NCBI RefSeq assembly: GCF_014635825.1
Contig: NZ_BMDO01000001.1
Coordinates: 744,001-808,000 of the forward strand
Length of the DNA: 64,000 nt
Reading direction: 5' to 3'
DNA from: Mucilaginibacter galii
GTDB lineage: Bacteria; Bacteroidota; Bacteroidia; Sphingobacteriales; Sphingobacteriaceae
The notes beneath the pieces were generated by a model that saw nothing but the letters and a program-made list of their open reading frames with translations, was not told the DNA's origin and ran no database searches. This document shows positions 7,955 through 15,809 of this stretch, one piece after another. A program made the translations under genes and the position numbers. Positions within the stretch are counted from its first letter, which is position 1. Each line of letters begins with the position of its first letter.

Positions 7955-9295
7955 ATGAAAAACCTCAATCAACTTATGCAATCGCTATCAGAAAACAACC
8001 CGGCATACAACCGTCGCAATTTTTTAGGAACTGCCGGTAAAGGACTGGTGGCAGCTACCATTATAGGCGGCTTAACCGCCGATGACGCCGATGCGCAAAG
8101 CATGAGCCGGGGCCCGGGAAGCGGCGAAACCATGGCTAATGTAATTAAGGTAGATGTGCCCAGCCAGCATGCCAACAGCGAACGACAACAGGAAAACGGT
8201 GCTACCATGCTCCCGCCCGATAACCGCATAGGCTATGCCATTGTAGGTATAGGCGAGTTAACGATGGGACAAATTATGCCGGCCTTTGGTTCGTGCAAAT
8301 ATGCCAAGCCCGTAGCCCTGGTAAGCGGCGATGCAGCCAAAGCAAAAAAGGTAGCCGCCCAGCATGGCATCCCCGAAAAGAATATTTACAACTACCAGAA
8401 TTTTGACCAGATCAAAAATAATCCCGAGATAGATGCCGTGTACATTGTGCTGCCCAACAGCATGCACGAAGAATTTGTAATACGTGCCGCCAAAGCAGGC
8501 AAGCATGTGCTTTGCGAAAAGCCCATGGCCAACTCCAGCAAAGAGGCGCAAAACATGATAGATGCTTGTAAAAAAGCGGGCAAAAAATTGATGATCGCTT
8601 ACCGTATTCAATACGAACCTCATAACCGCCTCATGATGAAGTGGACCCGCGAGAATCATTTTGGCAAAGTGAAGGTGATTAACTCAGTAAATGTGCAAAA
8701 CATTGGCGATCCTAACCAATGGCGCCTCAAAAAAGCTTTGGCTGCCGGCGGTTCGCTGCCCGATATTGGCTTATATTGCATTAACACCAACCGCTTCCTC
8801 ACCGGCGAAGAACCCAACATGGTGTCGGCCATGATTCACACTGATGCCGCCGATCCTCGCTTTAAGGAGGTGGAAGATAAGGTGATGTTCCAAATGTTTT
8901 TTCCCAGTGGCACAGTAGCCAATAATACCACGGCATACAGCGTTCACGATTCTAAACATTACCGTTGCTATGCCGACAACGGCGGCTGGTTTGGCATGGA
9001 CCCGGCCTTTAACTACAACGGTTTAAAAATTGAAGCTTCGCAGGCGCAAGGCAAACAAGAAATTAAGCAAAATGTAATTGTGGGCGAAAAACAACAATTT
9101 GCCCTGGAAATGGATCACTTTGCCCAGTGCATTATGGAAAACAAGGAACCTTACACCCCCGGCGAAGAAGGCCTGCAAGACCAAAAGATCATGGAAGCCA
9201 TTTACGAATCGGCACGTTCGGGCAAGCCCGTTAAGCTGGCTAACATAACGACTATTGACACTTTCAGAAATGAAGAAAATGCGCCGAAGGAATAG
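7955..9295 (+). CDS. Tat-exported Gfo/Idh/MocA family oxidoreductase
   Basis: An NAD(P)-dependent sugar-type dehydrogenase of 446 residues. The N-terminus has a twin-arginine signal (RRNFLGTAGKG, Arg 20-21) and a likely cleavage after the Ala/Asp-rich segment near residue 47, so it acts in the periplasm. The Rossmann domain follows (YAIVGIGELTMGQIMP) and the family's EKPMA motif with its catalytic Lys is near residue 189. The C-terminal alpha/beta domain runs to the end. This matches periplasmic glucose-fructose oxidoreductase-type enzymes that retain a tightly bound cofactor. The substrate cannot be told from the sequence. It is a single-gene unit. Confidence 0.85.
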   Translation: MKNLNQLMQSLSENNPAYNRRNFLGTAGKGLVAATIIGGLTADDADAQSMSRGPGSGETMANVIKVDVPSQHANSERQQENGATMLPPDNRIGYAIVGIGELTMGQIMPAFGSCKYAKPVALVSGDAAKAKKVAAQHGIPEKNIYNYQNFDQIKNNPEIDAVYIVLPNSMHEEFVIRAAKAGKHVLCEKPMANSSKEAQNMIDACKKAGKKLMIAYRIQYEPHNRLMMKWTRENHFGKVKVINSVNVQNIGDPNQWRLKKALAAGGSLPDIGLYCINTNRFLTGEEPNMVSAMIHTDAADPRFKEVEDKVMFQMFFPSGTVANNTTAYSVHDSKHYRCYADNGGWFGMDPAFNYNGLKIEASQAQGKQEIKQNVIVGEKQQFALEMDHFAQCIMENKEPYTPGEEGLQDQKIMEAIYESARSGKPVKLANITTIDTFRNEENAPKE

Positions 9296-9302
9296 TTGAC
9301 AA

Positions 9303-9498
9303 TGTCAGTCTGAACTTGTCGAAGACCTAACCAAGCGGCGAATGCTTCGACAAGCTCAGCATGACAAGAGGGGTAGCACAAGTCTTTACACCTGACTTTG
9401 CTCTCTTGAATATTTCTAATGAATAATTGACAATGTTAGTCTAAGCCTATCGAAGACCTAACCAAGCGGCGAATGCTTCGACAAGCTCAGCATGACAA
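9303..9498. repeat. Two palindromic repeats of family 1
   Basis: Copies at 9303-9366 and 9433-9498, both with arms TGTCAGTCTGAAC...GTCGAAG and CTTCGACAAGCTCAGCATGACA separated by ACCTAACCAAGCGGCGAATG. They lie between the convergent oxidoreductase and polyprenyl synthase genes and may serve as 3' stem-loops. Confidence 0.85.
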
Positions 9499-9535
9499 GA
9501 GAAGAACGGCACAAGTCTTGAACCCAGACCCTCTC

Positions 9536-10507
9536 TTACTTCTTCCGCTCCGTCGTGTATCTCACTAATTGCTCTAAGCCTGTACGGGCTTCTCCGGGTG
9601 GAAATGTGTTGAGGATGTCGAAAGCTTCGTTCTGATATTTTTGCATCTGGCTTTCGGCATAGGCCAGGCCGCCGGTTTGCTGTACAAATTTGATGATCTG
9701 CCCTATTTTCTCAGGATCGTCTTTATGGTTCTTCACCAGGCTAATGATGCGCTTTTTCTCTGATGATGTGGTATTGTTAAGCGAATAGATCAAAGGCAGG
9801 GTAATCTTCTTTTCCTTAATATCGATGCCCAGGGGTTTGCCCACATCATCGGTACCAAAATCGAACATATCATCTTTGATCTGGAAAGCGATGCCTATTT
9901 TTTCGCCAAACAGGCGCATTTTCTCAATATCATCGGCATTAGCCCCGGCCGATGAAGCTCCGCAGGCGCAGCACGATGCTATTAAAGAGGCCGTTTTCTG
10001 GCGGATAACTTCGTAGTAAATTTTTTCGTCGGTATTGGTTTTGCGGGCTTTTTCTACCTGCAGCAACTCCCCTTCGCTCATTTGCTTTACCGCATTAGAG
10101 AGTATCTTAAGCAAATCAAAATCGTTATGATCTAAAGAAAGCAGCATGCCCTTGGTAAGCAAAAAATCGCCCACCAAAACAGCGATCTTATTTTTCCATA
10201 AAGCATTGATAGAGAAAAATCCACGACGCTGGTAAGAATTATCTACCACATCATCATGCACCAGCGAGGCCGTGTGCACCAATTCTACCAGGGCGGCGCC
10301 ACGGTAAGTAGATTCGTTGATACCCCCGCATAAACTGGCAGCAAAAAAAACAAACATAGGCCTAATTTGCTTACCCTTACGCTTTACAATGTAATGCGTT
10401 ATTCTGTCCAGCAGCGGAACCGAGCTTTGCATCGAAGCTTTAAACTTCTCTTCAAAAACGTCAATTTCGGCAGCAATGGGCTTTTTAATTTCGTTAAGGC
10501 TCAGCAT
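9536..10507 (-). CDS. Trans-polyprenyl diphosphate synthase
   Basis: A 323-residue all-alpha prenyltransferase that elongates allylic diphosphates with isopentenyl diphosphate, probably making the side chain of menaquinone. The first aspartate-rich motif is HDDVVDN (Asp 85-86) followed by the two-Arg motif SYQRRG. The second is KDDMFDFG (Asp 212-213). The length and the absence of small residues just before the first motif are typical of long-chain (octa- or heptaprenyl) synthases rather than farnesyl synthase. The start ATG (MLSLNEIKK) is preceded by a candidate promoter element. The product chain length is an inference. Confidence 0.9.
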   Translation of the reverse strand: MLSLNEIKKPIAAEIDVFEEKFKASMQSSVPLLDRITHYIVKRKGKQIRPMFVFFAASLCGGINESTYRGAALVELVHTASLVHDDVVDNSYQRRGFFSINALWKNKIAVLVGDFLLTKGMLLSLDHNDFDLLKILSNAVKQMSEGELLQVEKARKTNTDEKIYYEVIRQKTASLIASCCACGASSAGANADDIEKMRLFGEKIGIAFQIKDDMFDFGTDDVGKPLGIDIKEKKITLPLIYSLNNTTSSEKKRIISLVKNHKDDPEKIGQIIKFVQQTGGLAYAESQMQKYQNEAFDILNTFPPGEARTGLEQLVRYTTERKK

Positions 10508-10565
10508 TGAAAACTAACCAACCTGTTTGTTAAATGTGCATTTTACCATCAATGGCATACGGGCG

Positions 10566-10573
10566 CAAACATA
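10566..10573 (-). promoter_or_regulatory. Candidate -7 element of the polyprenyl synthase gene
   Basis: TATGTTTG on the minus strand matches TAnnTTTG and lies about 59 bases upstream of the start codon. No -33 TTG is found at 17-21 bases, so the call is tentative. Confidence 0.35.
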
Positions 10574-10711
10574 GCTAAAATTATTCAAGTGAGGTTCACG
10601 GCCTATTATTTTACATACCCGTTAAACCAACTATGATAACTGTAGTCATACTTATGTTTACCTGAAGGTTGCAGGTAAAGCATAGGGTTATATTTAGTTG
10701 AAGTTTTGCTG

Positions 10712-10742
10712 GCGAAGCCTTTTTATAAGGCTTCGCTTTTTT
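10712..10742 (+). terminator. Orphan intrinsic terminator
   Basis: A perfect 10-bp stem (GCGAAGCCTT / AAGGCTTCGC, 5-base loop) is followed by six T residues on the plus strand. No plus-strand gene precedes it; the upstream neighbour is transcribed leftwards. It may end a small RNA from 10.6-10.7 kb, where a second hairpin (TTTACCTG / CAGGTAAA) is also present. Confidence 0.75.
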
Positions 10743-10786
10743 ATTGTGTAAGCCCCCCGATTATTATACATTTGCAATCCATTTTC

Positions 10787-10874
10787 GGAGAGGTGTCTGA
10801 GTGGTCGAAAGAGCACGCCTGGAAAGTGTGTATACGCCAAAAGTGTATCGAGGGTTCGAATCCCTCCCTCTCCG
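10787..10874 (+). tRNA. tRNA-Ser (anticodon GGA)
   Basis: An 88-base serine tRNA. The acceptor stem is GGAGAGG / CCTCTCC with discriminator G. The anticodon stem CACGC / GTGTG holds the loop CTGGAAA with anticodon GGA. A long variable arm (ATAC...GTAT) marks class II tRNA, and the T arm is GAGGGTTCGAATCCCTC. The CCA end is not encoded. Its last 16 bases plus one more recur at 13639-13655, which makes it the likely attachment site of the islet that follows. Confidence 0.95.
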
Positions 10875-10875
10875 C
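10859..10875 (+). other. Left attachment-like direct repeat (in tRNA-Ser)
   Basis: The 17 bases AATCCCTCCCTCTCCGC at the 3' end of the tRNA are repeated exactly at 13639-13655. A tRNA 3' end copied on the far side of a gene block is the usual footprint of site-specific integration. No integrase gene is present in between. Confidence 0.65.
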
Positions 10876-10903
10876 ATTATATAGGTTAACTATTTGAAAG
10901 TAT

Positions 10904-11248
10904 TTGGCGATAAAGCATAATGGGAACCTTAGCTTAAAGCTGATCGCAATCGTGGCAATTTACGCCTTGTTGATCAACATCAAACGGATGTTGAACAAGC
11001 AGCCGGAAATTGTGCTGAAAAACCAGGGGCTCACTACCCGAGAGACCGGCTTTTTGAACTGGGATGTGATCTTTAATGAAAAGGTCACCAGAACGGACCG
11101 CGGTAAAAGAGGCATCCTGTACACTTTCAGTTTCCAGCATCCCGGCGGTCTGGTCAATATTGACATCAGCGATCTCAACGTTAGTAAAGTCAGGCTGGAA
11201 AGACTTATACGCGTCTACAAAGCTCGTTACGTGGCGGGGCTAAGATAA
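10904..11248 (+). CDS. Membrane protein of unknown function, probably 5'-truncated
   Basis: A 114-residue open frame whose only upstream start is TTG; an in-frame stop lies 9 bases before it, close to the tRNA. One membrane helix (LSLKLIAIVAIYALLINIK) is followed by a soluble part with a hint of the STM3941/PH-like pattern (PEIVLKNQGLTTRETGFLNW, then IDISDLNVSKVRLERLI). Family members usually have two N-terminal helices, so the 5' end may have been cut when the block inserted next to the tRNA. Its stop codon is immediately next to that of the convergent neighbour. I do not recognise it firmly. Confidence 0.5.
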   Translation: MAIKHNGNLSLKLIAIVAIYALLINIKRMLNKQPEIVLKNQGLTTRETGFLNWDVIFNEKVTRTDRGKRGILYTFSFQHPGGLVNIDISDLNVSKVRLERLIRVYKARYVAGLR

Positions 11249-11827
11249 TTATTTGAAGACCTGGTCGGCCAGCAGTCCCAATACAAAGCCACCGATGATA
11301 CCGCCGCCTCCCAAGATGATGATCGGAATAGCCAGAAAGGTAAGCAGTACAGGTTGTGTCTTTCTGACCTGTATAAAGTGCTTGGACAGGTCAGCGCCGT
11401 CTGACTGCGGAATTATGTTGGCGATCACCTTTTGCAGGCCGGATATACTTGAGCCTTCTTTCAATTGTAACGTGTAATTACCTAGGCTGGCAGAAAATGT
11501 AAATAGCTCTATGCGTCCGTCATCAAAACTGTTGGCCTGCATGCCGCTGTAGGAACGGCTTAAATTGACTTCTTCATTGGTCAGATCGTTATAGATATGC
11601 GGGCGGTATCGATCAATGGGAACTCTTTTCAATAGCGGGGCTTTGTGCCAAACAGAGTAATCACCTTCCTCCGTCAATGTAAAATGCCCTGTTCCCTGAA
11701 GGTAAGATAGCTCTAAAAATAATGGTCCATAAAATGCCTTCCGAATAAGTTTGATCCCTTTGACGAGAATGAATATCCCTATTGGAACACAACAAAAAAA
11801 CAGGATACGAATGAGCAGGATGGACAT
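11249..11827 (-). CDS. Unknown membrane protein (192 aa) in tRNA islet
   Basis: No family recognised. The protein has an N-terminal hydrophobic helix (about residues 4-26), a central soluble beta-rich part (about 40-150, including HFTLTEEGDYSVWHKAPLL), and a C-terminal glycine-rich helix (about 163-187). It lies inside the block bounded by the tRNA-Ser repeat and is in the same direction as the next unknown membrane gene at 11868, 40 bases upstream, so these two may be co-transcribed. The start is ATG. The topology suggests an inner-membrane protein. Whether it is an immunity or stress protein cannot be judged. Confidence 0.6.
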   Translation of the reverse strand: MSILLIRILFFCCVPIGIFILVKGIKLIRKAFYGPLFLELSYLQGTGHFTLTEEGDYSVWHKAPLLKRVPIDRYRPHIYNDLTNEEVNLSRSYSGMQANSFDDGRIELFTFSASLGNYTLQLKEGSSISGLQKVIANIIPQSDGADLSKHFIQVRKTQPVLLTFLAIPIIILGGGGIIGGFVLGLLADQVFK

Positions 11828-11867
11828 GTTGTATGTTGTTTTTATGAACTATATAGAGCTTCGAGAT

Positions 11868-12473
11868 TTAAATTAAGAGAAACAAAAGAAACAGCACCCA
11901 AATTCTACCATGCCATTTTCCGACTGTTGACGCGTTGTAGGTGTTGGACACTTCCGACTCAATATCTGCTTTGCCCTTGATCCGTTGGTAAATATCTTTG
12001 ATGAGGGTGAATCCCAGAAACATCCCGAAGTATAAAAAATAATAAGCATGCATCAGGTAACTAAGGGTATCGATATACAACCGGATGGCTGAGGCGGGTA
12101 TATTGCCCGCAGTTGCGGCAAAATGTGTTACCGAAATTTTATCCGCTGAATACAGTGCATAAAAAGTAACGGTACTAGCTTTGTTAATAGCATTCGCTGG
12201 GTAAAGATATTTGGATAGCGTTAAGCCTACGTAAGTACGGCTTGTGTCCGAATGCCTGCGGAGGTGATAATTCTGGCGTGATTGAATATAAAAAGTCTTG
12301 ATCAAACCGGACGGCCCTGCAGAAAACGTTCGGATATTATTCATGGTAACCGGACGAAGCTGCCGACTCAACATCCCGGCATATAACAGCAAGCCCATGC
12401 AATAGCAGATGGTTATCACTAGGAAAACGGTCATGAGTGTTTTGAAGGATATTTCTGTAAACGATTCGGGCAC
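11868..12473 (-). CDS. Unknown membrane protein (201 aa) in tRNA islet
   Basis: No family recognised. Predicted helices are at about residues 12-34 (LMTVFLVITICYCMGLLLY), about 140-162 (aromatic-rich) and the extreme C-terminus (WVLFLLFLLI). The region between is soluble. The start is GTG at 12473; an internal ATG (MTVFLVIT) at residue 14 is an alternative that would cut into the first helix. It has the same organisation as the 192-residue neighbour: membrane anchors enclosing a soluble core. It is located within the tRNA-Ser islet. Confidence 0.55.
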   Translation of the reverse strand: MPESFTEISFKTLMTVFLVITICYCMGLLLYAGMLSRQLRPVTMNNIRTFSAGPSGLIKTFYIQSRQNYHLRRHSDTSRTYVGLTLSKYLYPANAINKASTVTFYALYSADKISVTHFAATAGNIPASAIRLYIDTLSYLMHAYYFLYFGMFLGFTLIKDIYQRIKGKADIESEVSNTYNASTVGKWHGRIWVLFLLFLLI

Positions 12474-12687
12474 AGTAAGTAGTTAAACCACCATCTAAAC
12501 AAAATATTAACCTACCGGTTTGCAAATTTCTATAGTTGACAGTGATCACCATTTTGTTCTTCTTTGCTCAGTAATGTATGTAAGATGCATCACTTTGCGA
12601 TGGTTGGCGGAGCTATTTTCTATCATACGCATTGTTCTAACAAACGACTTATCTGAAACCATGAACGGGCGAATCTGTTGAGTGATC

Positions 12688-13308
12688 ATGCCTTTCAACC
12701 GATCCACCTATATACCAGGCGAAAGTGAGCCCAGTGTTCATCTTAAATGCGGAAACATTCGCGCAGCATTTTTACTTCTTTGTATGATTTTCTGGTTGTT
12801 CAGCCTCGTGATCCTGTGCCATATCGCAGCTTACAGCGGTCACCCGAAACTTGCATCCTACGCACAGTCCGTTAATAACTTTTTTAGTGAAAATCCTAAA
12901 GGGATAATGGCTGGGCCGATAATTTTTTTAGCAACTTTCTTATACTTTTATTGGAGCAGAAAAAAGCTTAGCTGGTTCAATGGCGTTATGATCGACGATC
13001 AACCGATCGATGTCATACATTACCAATTCAAAAGAACTATTATAAACGTGCCTTGGATATACCTTCAAACGGCTACGAGAACTTACACCTTATACCCTGT
13101 GACGTCTCAGGACGGCAGGAAATTACCGAACGTAAATGTTATGGCAAAGGAAATGGCGGCTAACGAAATACAAGCTGCACTATTACAGGAAAAGTTAAAA
13201 AACTCAGCTGCTACTGAAAAAGTCTTTTGGTTTTTCACCAGTGATGTCGTTATCTCCTTCCTTATTGCCATTTCCATCCCTTTCGCGGGATACTTGACTA
13301 ATTTGTAA
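12688..13308 (+). CDS. Unknown three-helix membrane protein (206 aa) in tRNA islet
   Basis: No family recognised. From the ATG at 12688 (MPFNRSTYIPGESEP) there are helices near residues 26-48, 72-90 and 184-205, with a soluble segment between the second and third helix (MIDDQPIDVIHYQFKR). A GTG two codons upstream is an alternative start. It is transcribed opposite to the two preceding islet genes. All four genes of the block encode small membrane proteins, which hints at a shared membrane-related role, but nothing more specific can be said. Confidence 0.6.
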   Translation: MPFNRSTYIPGESEPSVHLKCGNIRAAFLLLCMIFWLFSLVILCHIAAYSGHPKLASYAQSVNNFFSENPKGIMAGPIIFLATFLYFYWSRKKLSWFNGVMIDDQPIDVIHYQFKRTIINVPWIYLQTATRTYTLYPVTSQDGRKLPNVNVMAKEMAANEIQAALLQEKLKNSAATEKVFWFFTSDVVISFLIAISIPFAGYLTNL

Positions 13309-13638
13309 CAGGGCTGTTGTTATTCAGCAGCAAAACCGGCATGTTTCTTTAGCATCAATTCATAAGACTGGATAAACCAGGCATAACAGACCACTCTTTG
13401 CCAATTTCGTTTTGACCATTCGCGGCTTTTATAATCAAGTATTTAGGAAGTCAATCAAAATTGGTTGGACGGGGTCAACCAAAATGTTTTTTGCACGTAA
13501 TACCTGTTTTCCTTAAAATAACTTATATTTGAATACCGATTGAGAGTATTCAATTTGATTTGAGCGGGTCTTTAAAGAGACCTCTTTTTCAAAATGACCT
13601 AATATTATGCGGGAAAGCGGATTTGAACTCAGGTTACA

Positions 13639-13655
13639 AATCCCTCCCTCTCCGC
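13639..13655 (+). other. Right attachment-like direct repeat
   Basis: An exact copy of the 17 bases at the tRNA-Ser 3' end (AATCCCTCCCTCTCCGC). The bases just before it (AGGTTACA) resemble the T-arm (GGGTTCG) imperfectly. A terminator follows directly, suggesting that this was the original 3' end and terminator of the tRNA before the block was inserted. Confidence 0.65.
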
Positions 13656-13665
13656 TTTTAATAAT

Positions 13666-13698
13666 AAAAGGACTTTTACGAAATGTAAGAGTCCTTTT
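13666..13698. terminator. Hairpin terminator after the islet
   Basis: A 14-bp stem with one G-T wobble (AAAAGGACTTTTAC / GTAAGAGTCCTTTT, 5-base loop). It has T-rich flanks in both directions, so it can end the lipoprotein gene at 13734 and any tRNA-side transcript. Confidence 0.75.
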
Positions 13699-13733
13699 AT
13701 GTTCGGATACTACGAGCTGCCACTACATAGCAG

Positions 13734-14162
13734 CTACCTTGTAAAATATTGCATCAAAACAATTCGAGTATTTTCAGAAACCTCTGTTGTAGAGAGGTTA
13801 AGTTTATTCTGGTCAATCGTCGTAATATTCACCACATTTTCAACACCAGCGGCACTTTTAAGTATTATGACGGTGCCGGCTTGATCGATTTCAAATTCCC
13901 CAGAGGAACCTATATTTGTATAGTACTTACCATCCGACCTAAAGGTTATAGTCTTTATTTTAGATATATCGTAGTCTTGAGCACTTTTCGGTTCGCCGGT
14001 AATTGCATCGTATACTTTAAAGGAATAGGACTGAAGAGTCCACTCACCAATAATTAATCTATTTTTAACCAATTCCAGTTCGTTCGACGGATCATTTTCT
14101 TTCTTGCACGCTTGTACAAAGAGCATACTTAAGGCAACTAAGAATAGTAGGGCTTTTTTCAT
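13734..14162 (-). CDS. Lipocalin-like lipoprotein (142 aa)
   Basis: A small lipoprotein. The signal is MKKALLFLVALSMLFVQAC with the lipid Cys at residue 19. The mature part starts with a GEWTLQSYSFKVYD segment (a Gly-x-Trp strand) and continues with ITFRSDGKYYTNIGSSGEFEI, the pattern of the lipocalin-like domain often annotated in Bacteroidetes lipoproteins. No ligand can be inferred. It is a single gene transcribed leftwards, ending in the hairpin at 13666-13698. Confidence 0.65.
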   Translation of the reverse strand: MKKALLFLVALSMLFVQACKKENDPSNELELVKNRLIIGEWTLQSYSFKVYDAITGEPKSAQDYDISKIKTITFRSDGKYYTNIGSSGEFEIDQAGTVIILKSAAGVENVVNITTIDQNKLNLSTTEVSENTRIVLMQYFTR

Positions 14163-14465
14163 GAGGTTTGTTTGCTATAGTCAACGTAGAGAAAACGACA
14201 ATTATTCTGCCAAAGGAATAGCTAATTGATTTGATGAATATTTAGCTGGGCTAAAGCCCTTAAAGAAGCTTGTTTTAACAAGCCTGAAATAATAAGGATA
14301 TTTAATATCTTAGATTATTGGCAAACAAGGGTTGATAGAGCAGGGTGACAAGACCCGTTCAAAATAGATTTTACTATGGTATTGACAAACCCGTAAAACC
14401 ATTTATTAACCGTATAGGTACGGCAATTGAAAGGAATTAACCAATCACATTTTAAATAAAAAACC
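14163..14465. other. Intergenic region without gene
   Basis: This 303-base divergent gap separates the lipocalin-like gene and the VOC gene. Two small adjacent hairpins are visible: GGGCTAAAGCCC at 14248-14259 and GCTTGTT-TT-AACAAGC at 14268-14283. I see no gene and no clear promoter. Confidence 0.5.
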
Positions 14466-14900
14466 ATGAGAACAATTAATCCCTGGATCAATTTCAACGG
14501 AAACGCTGAAGAAGCATTTACTTTTTACAAATCGGTTTTTGGTGGCGAATTTGCAAAGATCGTCCGTTTTAAAGACCTGGCAAGCGATGAATTTCAGGTA
14601 CCCGAAAAGGAGGCAAACAAAATAATGACCATTGCCCTCCCGCTTGGTAAACATAATATGTTACTGGGCAATGACGTGCCCGAATTTATGGGGCAGGTAA
14701 GCGAAACCGAAAACCGATCGAAAATAGTGGTGAGCGCAGAAAGCCGCGAAGAAGCAGACAAAATATTCAACGGACTATCAGCAGGCGGAGACGTTGAAGG
14801 ACCTGTTGGCGACAGTCCATGGGGTACATACGCCGGAATGTTCAGAGATAAGTATGGTATTGAATGGATTGTAGAATTTGACCCTAACTACGAAGGTTAA
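14466..14900 (+). CDS. VOC family protein, PhnB/3-demethylubiquinone MTase-like
   Basis: A 144-residue protein of the vicinal oxygen chelate fold, PhnB-like subgroup. It begins INPWINFNGNAEEAFTFYKSVFGG, the signature of this subgroup, and ends DPWGTYAG-like (SPWGTYAGMFRDKYGIEW), giving the two beta-alpha-beta-beta-beta modules. Such proteins are usually homodimers; the reaction of this subgroup is generally unknown, and the old methyltransferase name is not evidence of that activity. It forms a single-gene unit ended by a palindromic terminator. Confidence 0.85.
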   Translation: MRTINPWINFNGNAEEAFTFYKSVFGGEFAKIVRFKDLASDEFQVPEKEANKIMTIALPLGKHNMLLGNDVPEFMGQVSETENRSKIVVSAESREEADKIFNGLSAGGDVEGPVGDSPWGTYAGMFRDKYGIEWIVEFDPNYEG

Positions 14901-14933
14901 TTGGGCTCTCCTATTTCCATATTAAATTAAAAT

Positions 14934-14961
14934 GCCTTCATGATATCATGAAGGCGTTTTT
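14934..14961. terminator. Bidirectional terminator
   Basis: A perfect palindrome (GCCTTCATGAT / ATCATGAAGGC, 14934-14955) is followed by GTTTTT on the plus strand and preceded by A-rich sequence, so it also works for the convergent lipocalin gene. Confidence 0.85.
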
Positions 14962-14998
14962 AATTTAGCATATCTTATTTTTAGCACTCACCTCTGTT

Positions 14999-15550
14999 TT
15001 ACTGCGAATCTTGCTTGGTCCAAACTAATTTATCTACATCGTAGCCCAATGCCTTTGCCTGAGCAAGATATCGTTTCATGACATCTTCGGGCATTGTTTT
15101 CTCCCTTGATAAGAGCCATAAATACTTTAGATTGTTCCCGGCTATCAACGCATATTTATAATCATCGTCAATGGCAATAACATTATAGCCTGTGTAGAAC
15201 GGCCCGAAAAACGACACCTTCAATCTGCCTTCTGATAGATCATTAACTGCTTTTGCCTTGCCTATGCTCTCTTTCCACTGCTTGTCTTTAACGTTGAAGC
15301 CTTTATTATCAACCCTAATCGAGTTGTCTTCGTTGAGCGCATAAGTAGCCGTAACTTGTTGCAGATTTTTTTCAAATTTGAAATCCATGCGTGCAATTTC
15401 ATACCATTTGCCTATGTATTTATCTACATTAAAGGGTTTTACCGCCCTGGCACCTTTGGGTATAGATACACAGGACGAAAATGTTAACGCAATGCCAGCT
15501 ACAACTGCACCGGCAATACCTAAAGCTATATGTTGTTTTTTAATGATCAT
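14999..15550 (-). CDS. blc: Outer-membrane lipocalin (Blc family)
   Basis: A 183-residue bacterial lipocalin. A hydrophobic signal ends in TFSSC with the lipid-modified Cys at about residue 27. The lipocalin signature YIGKWYEIARMDFKFEKNL contains the invariant Gly-x-Trp. Later conserved strands are GRLKVSFFGPF and DDDYKYALIAGNNLKYLWLLSR, where the last Arg is the third conserved region. Known Blc proteins bind fatty acids or lysophospholipids at the outer membrane and are induced by envelope stress. It is a single gene converging on the VOC gene. Confidence 0.9.
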   Translation of the reverse strand: MIIKKQHIALGIAGAVVAGIALTFSSCVSIPKGARAVKPFNVDKYIGKWYEIARMDFKFEKNLQQVTATYALNEDNSIRVDNKGFNVKDKQWKESIGKAKAVNDLSEGRLKVSFFGPFYTGYNVIAIDDDYKYALIAGNNLKYLWLLSREKTMPEDVMKRYLAQAKALGYDVDKLVWTKQDSQ

Positions 15551-15809
15551 TATTTTACTTGTTAACCGCTATGGTAACACTCAAATATTTTCAAAGTTTG
15601 AGTTGGCAGGTTACACCTATAAGAATGAGAACTGCAAACTACCTATTTTAACAGATGCGTTTAACTATACAACCTGATCAATTTTACAATAATAAACCAG
15701 GAAATAGCTTATTGCTACCGCTAAAACTAAGCGAATGAGGCTCGAGAGCAGATAAATTTCTGTAAACATGAGAACGTTTTGATATAAGTGAGACTGATAT
15801 AACAGCGCC
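15551..15809. other. Intergenic, nothing recognised
   Basis: A 259-base AT-rich gap between two minus-strand genes. No gene, repeat family or clear promoter was found. Confidence 0.4.

Larger units (their letters stand above)
13309..13733. other. Gene-free right end of the tRNA islet
   Basis: This 425-base stretch has no convincing gene. It holds a TATATTTG promoter-like element (13524-13531), a weak hairpin with TCTTTTT behind it (13567-13589), the copy of the tRNA 3' end (13639-13655) and a strong terminator hairpin (13666-13698). Confidence 0.6.

Noticed and set aside
10706..10897. Open frame of 63 codons
   Set aside because: It runs straight through tRNA-Ser and its terminator; coding is implausible.
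12337..12552. 71-codon minus-strand frame upstream of the islet gene at 11868
   Set aside because: It overlaps the better membrane-protein frame and shows no hydrophobic or domain pattern.
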